A DNA stretch of 64,000 bases from Paraburkholderia sp. CNPSo 3272 (GTDB lineage Bacteria; Pseudomonadota; Gammaproteobacteria; Burkholderiales; Burkholderiaceae), in contig NZ_JAMBPQ010000009.1 of assembly GCF_024206495.1 (NCBI RefSeq), positions 172,601 to 236,600 on the forward strand. The letters run 5' to 3'. Shown here piece by piece: positions 62,754-64,000 of the stretch. Position 1 is the first letter of the stretch. Each line of letters opens with the position of its first letter. Below the pieces are notes generated by a model that was not told where the DNA came from, made no database searches, and saw only the letters and a list, made by a program, of their open reading frames with translations. The translations under genes were made by a program, and so were the position numbers.

Positions 62754-63142
62754 ATGGGAAAATATACGGAGCAAGCCAAGCTGGCCGCGGTCAGGGACTA
62801 CTGTTCTGGCGAGGCTGGTCTGAAGACTATCGCTCAGCGGCACAACGTCGACGTTTCATCGCTGCGCCAATGGATCGCTGGCTATCGAGCTCACAGCAAT
62901 ACAATCAAGGCGGACCGGACGCCCTGTCGTGGGGTTCCAGGGGACGTCGCAGGAAGATGACGAAGAACGCTCAATTGCAGAACGAAACGGAACAAGCCGA
63001 TGATGCGAGAAGCCGCAAGGAATTGCTGGACGAGCTGCGCTGTCTCCGTATGGAGAATGCATATCTAAAAAAGCTGAGGGCCTTGGTTCAAGCGAGCGAG
63101 CAGTCAGCGCGAGAGAGCGAACGCAAATCGTGCTTGAGCTAA
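62754..63142 (+). pseudogene. IS3 orfA, internally deleted and frameshifted
   Basis: The N-terminus MGKYTEQAKLAAVRDYCSGEAG and SLRQWIAGYRAH is the first helix-turn-helix module. From about 62900 the matching sequence continues in another frame as YNQGGPDALSWGSRGRRRKM and then a leucine-zipper-like LLDELRCLRMENAYLKK. The second helix-turn-helix normal for this group is missing. So a deletion that is not a multiple of three has joined the ends. The tail keeps the normal frame relation to orfB. Confidence 0.75.
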
Positions 63143-63966
63143 GGCAACAATATCCGCTTGCGGGCCTTCTGAAGGTCGCTGGACTTGCGCGCAGTACTTT
63201 CTACTATCAGCAGAAGGCATTGCAGATGGTCGATAAGTATGCTGATATGAAAGCGAAGATTCGCACGTTGTTCGATCAACACAAGGGGCGTTATGGCTAC
63301 CGCCGGATCACAGCCGTCATCCGGCGGGAGGGGCACTTGATCAATCACAAGACCGTCCGACGATTGATGGTCCAACTGCAATTGAAATCCTGCGTGCGGG
63401 TGAAGAAGTATCGTGCCTACAGAGGACAGCTCGGCCACGTAGCGCCCAATGTACTCGAGCGCAGGTTTCAGGCGAGCAGTCCGAACGAAAAGTGGGTGAC
63501 GGACGTCACGGAGTTCAACGTGGGCGGTCAGAAGCTGTATCTGTCGCCAATCATGGATCTCTATAATGGCGAAATCGTGTCGTATGAGATGGCCAGGCGT
63601 CCCTTGTTCAATATGGTGAGCGCGATGCTAGGGAAGGCGTTCAACCGGTTGAGATCCGGCGATAAGCCAGTCCTGCATTCCGACCAGGGCTGGCAGTATC
63701 GAATGCCAGAATATCGACGTCGCCTTGAAGAGCGTCAAATTACCCAGAGTATGTCTCGCAGAGGGAACTGCCTCGACAACGCGGCCATTGAGAGCTTCTT
63801 CGGTACGCTCAAGTCAGAGTTCTACTACCTCAATGAGTTCCGAGACGTCGAGGAGTTACGAACTGGCATCGACAGGTACATCAGGTACTACAATCACGAC
63901 CGGATCAAGATCAAATTGCAGGGATTCAGCCCGGTCGAGTACCGAGCTCAATTTGCGAAGGCATAG
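63130..63966 (+). CDS. IS3-family transposase, orfB (DDE integrase domain)
   Basis: Protein of 278 residues with the HTH_21 segment (YGYRRITAVIRREG) and rve integrase core: D in WVTDVTEF, D in LHSDQGWQY and E in NAAIESFFGTLK, the complete DDE triad. It starts at a GTG overlapping the end of the orfA frame by 13 bases, the arrangement used for frameshifted fusion. Without a working orfA it may not be active alone. Confidence 0.93.
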   Translation: MLELRQQYPLAGLLKVAGLARSTFYYQQKALQMVDKYADMKAKIRTLFDQHKGRYGYRRITAVIRREGHLINHKTVRRLMVQLQLKSCVRVKKYRAYRGQLGHVAPNVLERRFQASSPNEKWVTDVTEFNVGGQKLYLSPIMDLYNGEIVSYEMARRPLFNMVSAMLGKAFNRLRSGDKPVLHSDQGWQYRMPEYRRRLEERQITQSMSRRGNCLDNAAIESFFGTLKSEFYYLNEFRDVEELRTGIDRYIRYYNHDRIKIKLQGFSPVEYRAQFAKA

Positions 63967-63976
63967 TTCGTCCACC

Positions 63977-64000
63977 GTCCAACTTCTGGGGTTCAGTTCA
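63977..64000 (-). repeat. Right terminal inverted repeat of the IS
   Basis: Read on the minus strand it begins TGAACTGAACCCC and ends AGTTGGAC; 21 of 24 positions match the left end. It ends with the window. Confidence 0.9.

Larger units (their letters stand above)
62713..64000 (+). mobile_element. IS3-family element (IS150-like), 1288 bases, ends at the window edge
   Basis: Terminal inverted repeats: left 62713-62736 and right 63977-64000, both starting TGAACTGAACCCC and ending TTGGAC, 21 of 24 matching. The element carries orfA (62754-63142, broken) and orfB (63130-63966), a DDE transposase. The last base of the window is the last base of the right repeat, so the target duplication cannot be checked. 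Confidence 0.92.

Noticed and set aside
1..64000. CRISPR arrays, tRNA or rRNA genes
   Set aside because: No regularly spaced 25-40 base repeats, no cloverleaf-like GTTCGAATC arms with acceptor stems and no rRNA-like sequence were noticed while reading.

Overview
The window is GC-rich and densely coded and looks like an accessory segment of a Burkholderiaceae chromosome or megaplasmid (Paraburkholderia/Caballeronia/Burkholderia type). The reasons are a DUF3331 protein, XapX-domain proteins, an AaeB/DUF1656/HlyD/OprM-type efflux operon, a YdeP-like oxidoreductase joined to a cyanide-insensitive-type bd oxidase, many LysR/AraC/TetR regulators, and winged-helix STAND-ATPase regulators. I saw no rRNA, tRNA, CRISPR array or phage module. 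All assignments come from reading translated sequence; no database search was run.

Layout. 0-4.7 kb: amidohydrolase, DoxX and XapX genes, a YcaC-type cysteine hydrolase and a second, divergent XapX gene. 5-9.7 kb: YdeP-like molybdoenzyme plus CioA/CioB, closed by a very strong terminator. 9.8-11.4 kb: DUF3331 gene, a tiny ORF and an AraC regulator. 11.8-13.3 kb: a FixJ-like regulator, a sensor kinase whose catalytic core has been lost, and a single REC domain. 13.4-19.6 kb: LysR gene divergent from a four-gene aromatic-acid-type efflux operon. 19.9-22.3 kb: MFS exporter and Old Yellow Enzyme. 22.4-29.4 kb: tri-haem cytochrome c, 2Fe-2S subunit and Mo-cofactor subunit of a periplasmic aldehyde-dehydrogenase-type enzyme, with LysR, TetR and XdhC genes. 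29.5-34.6 kb: second Old Yellow Enzyme, then an operon of VOC protein, FAD monooxygenase, DUF485 protein and ActP-like symporter behind a tandem palindromic operator. 34.6-37 kb: pseudogene remnants and a short winged-helix ATPase regulator. 37.2-43.2 kb: a giant pseudokinase/ATPase/GAF/histidine-kinase protein and its FixJ-like regulator. 43.2-51 kb: DUF1275 protein, HD-like protein, second amidohydrolase, Tat-exported alpha/beta hydrolase and a 964-residue winged-helix ATPase regulator. 51.6-58.3 kb: AraC, DsbA-like protein, two FAD monooxygenases, LysR and a third winged-helix ATPase regulator. 58.4-61.3 kb: DsbA-like thioredoxin, peroxiredoxin and a CPA1 antiporter. 61.6-64 kb: alpha/beta hydrolase and an IS3-family element ending exactly at the window edge.

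The most interesting theme is a possible unrecognised regulon. Direct repeats of CTGAA at about 10-bp spacing lie roughly 130-200 bp upstream of three enzyme genes at distant loci: the YcaC-like hydrolase, the second amidohydrolase and the Tat hydrolase. The repeats run in the same orientation relative to each gene. PhoB/OmpR-type winged-helix proteins bind this kind of spacing, and one such regulator gene (48158-51052) lies directly upstream of two of the targets. The two amidohydrolases also share an unusual Cys/His-rich C-terminal tail. A second theme is signalling decay: a collapsed histidine kinase, a pseudokinase domain and an HD-like protein without its HD pair.
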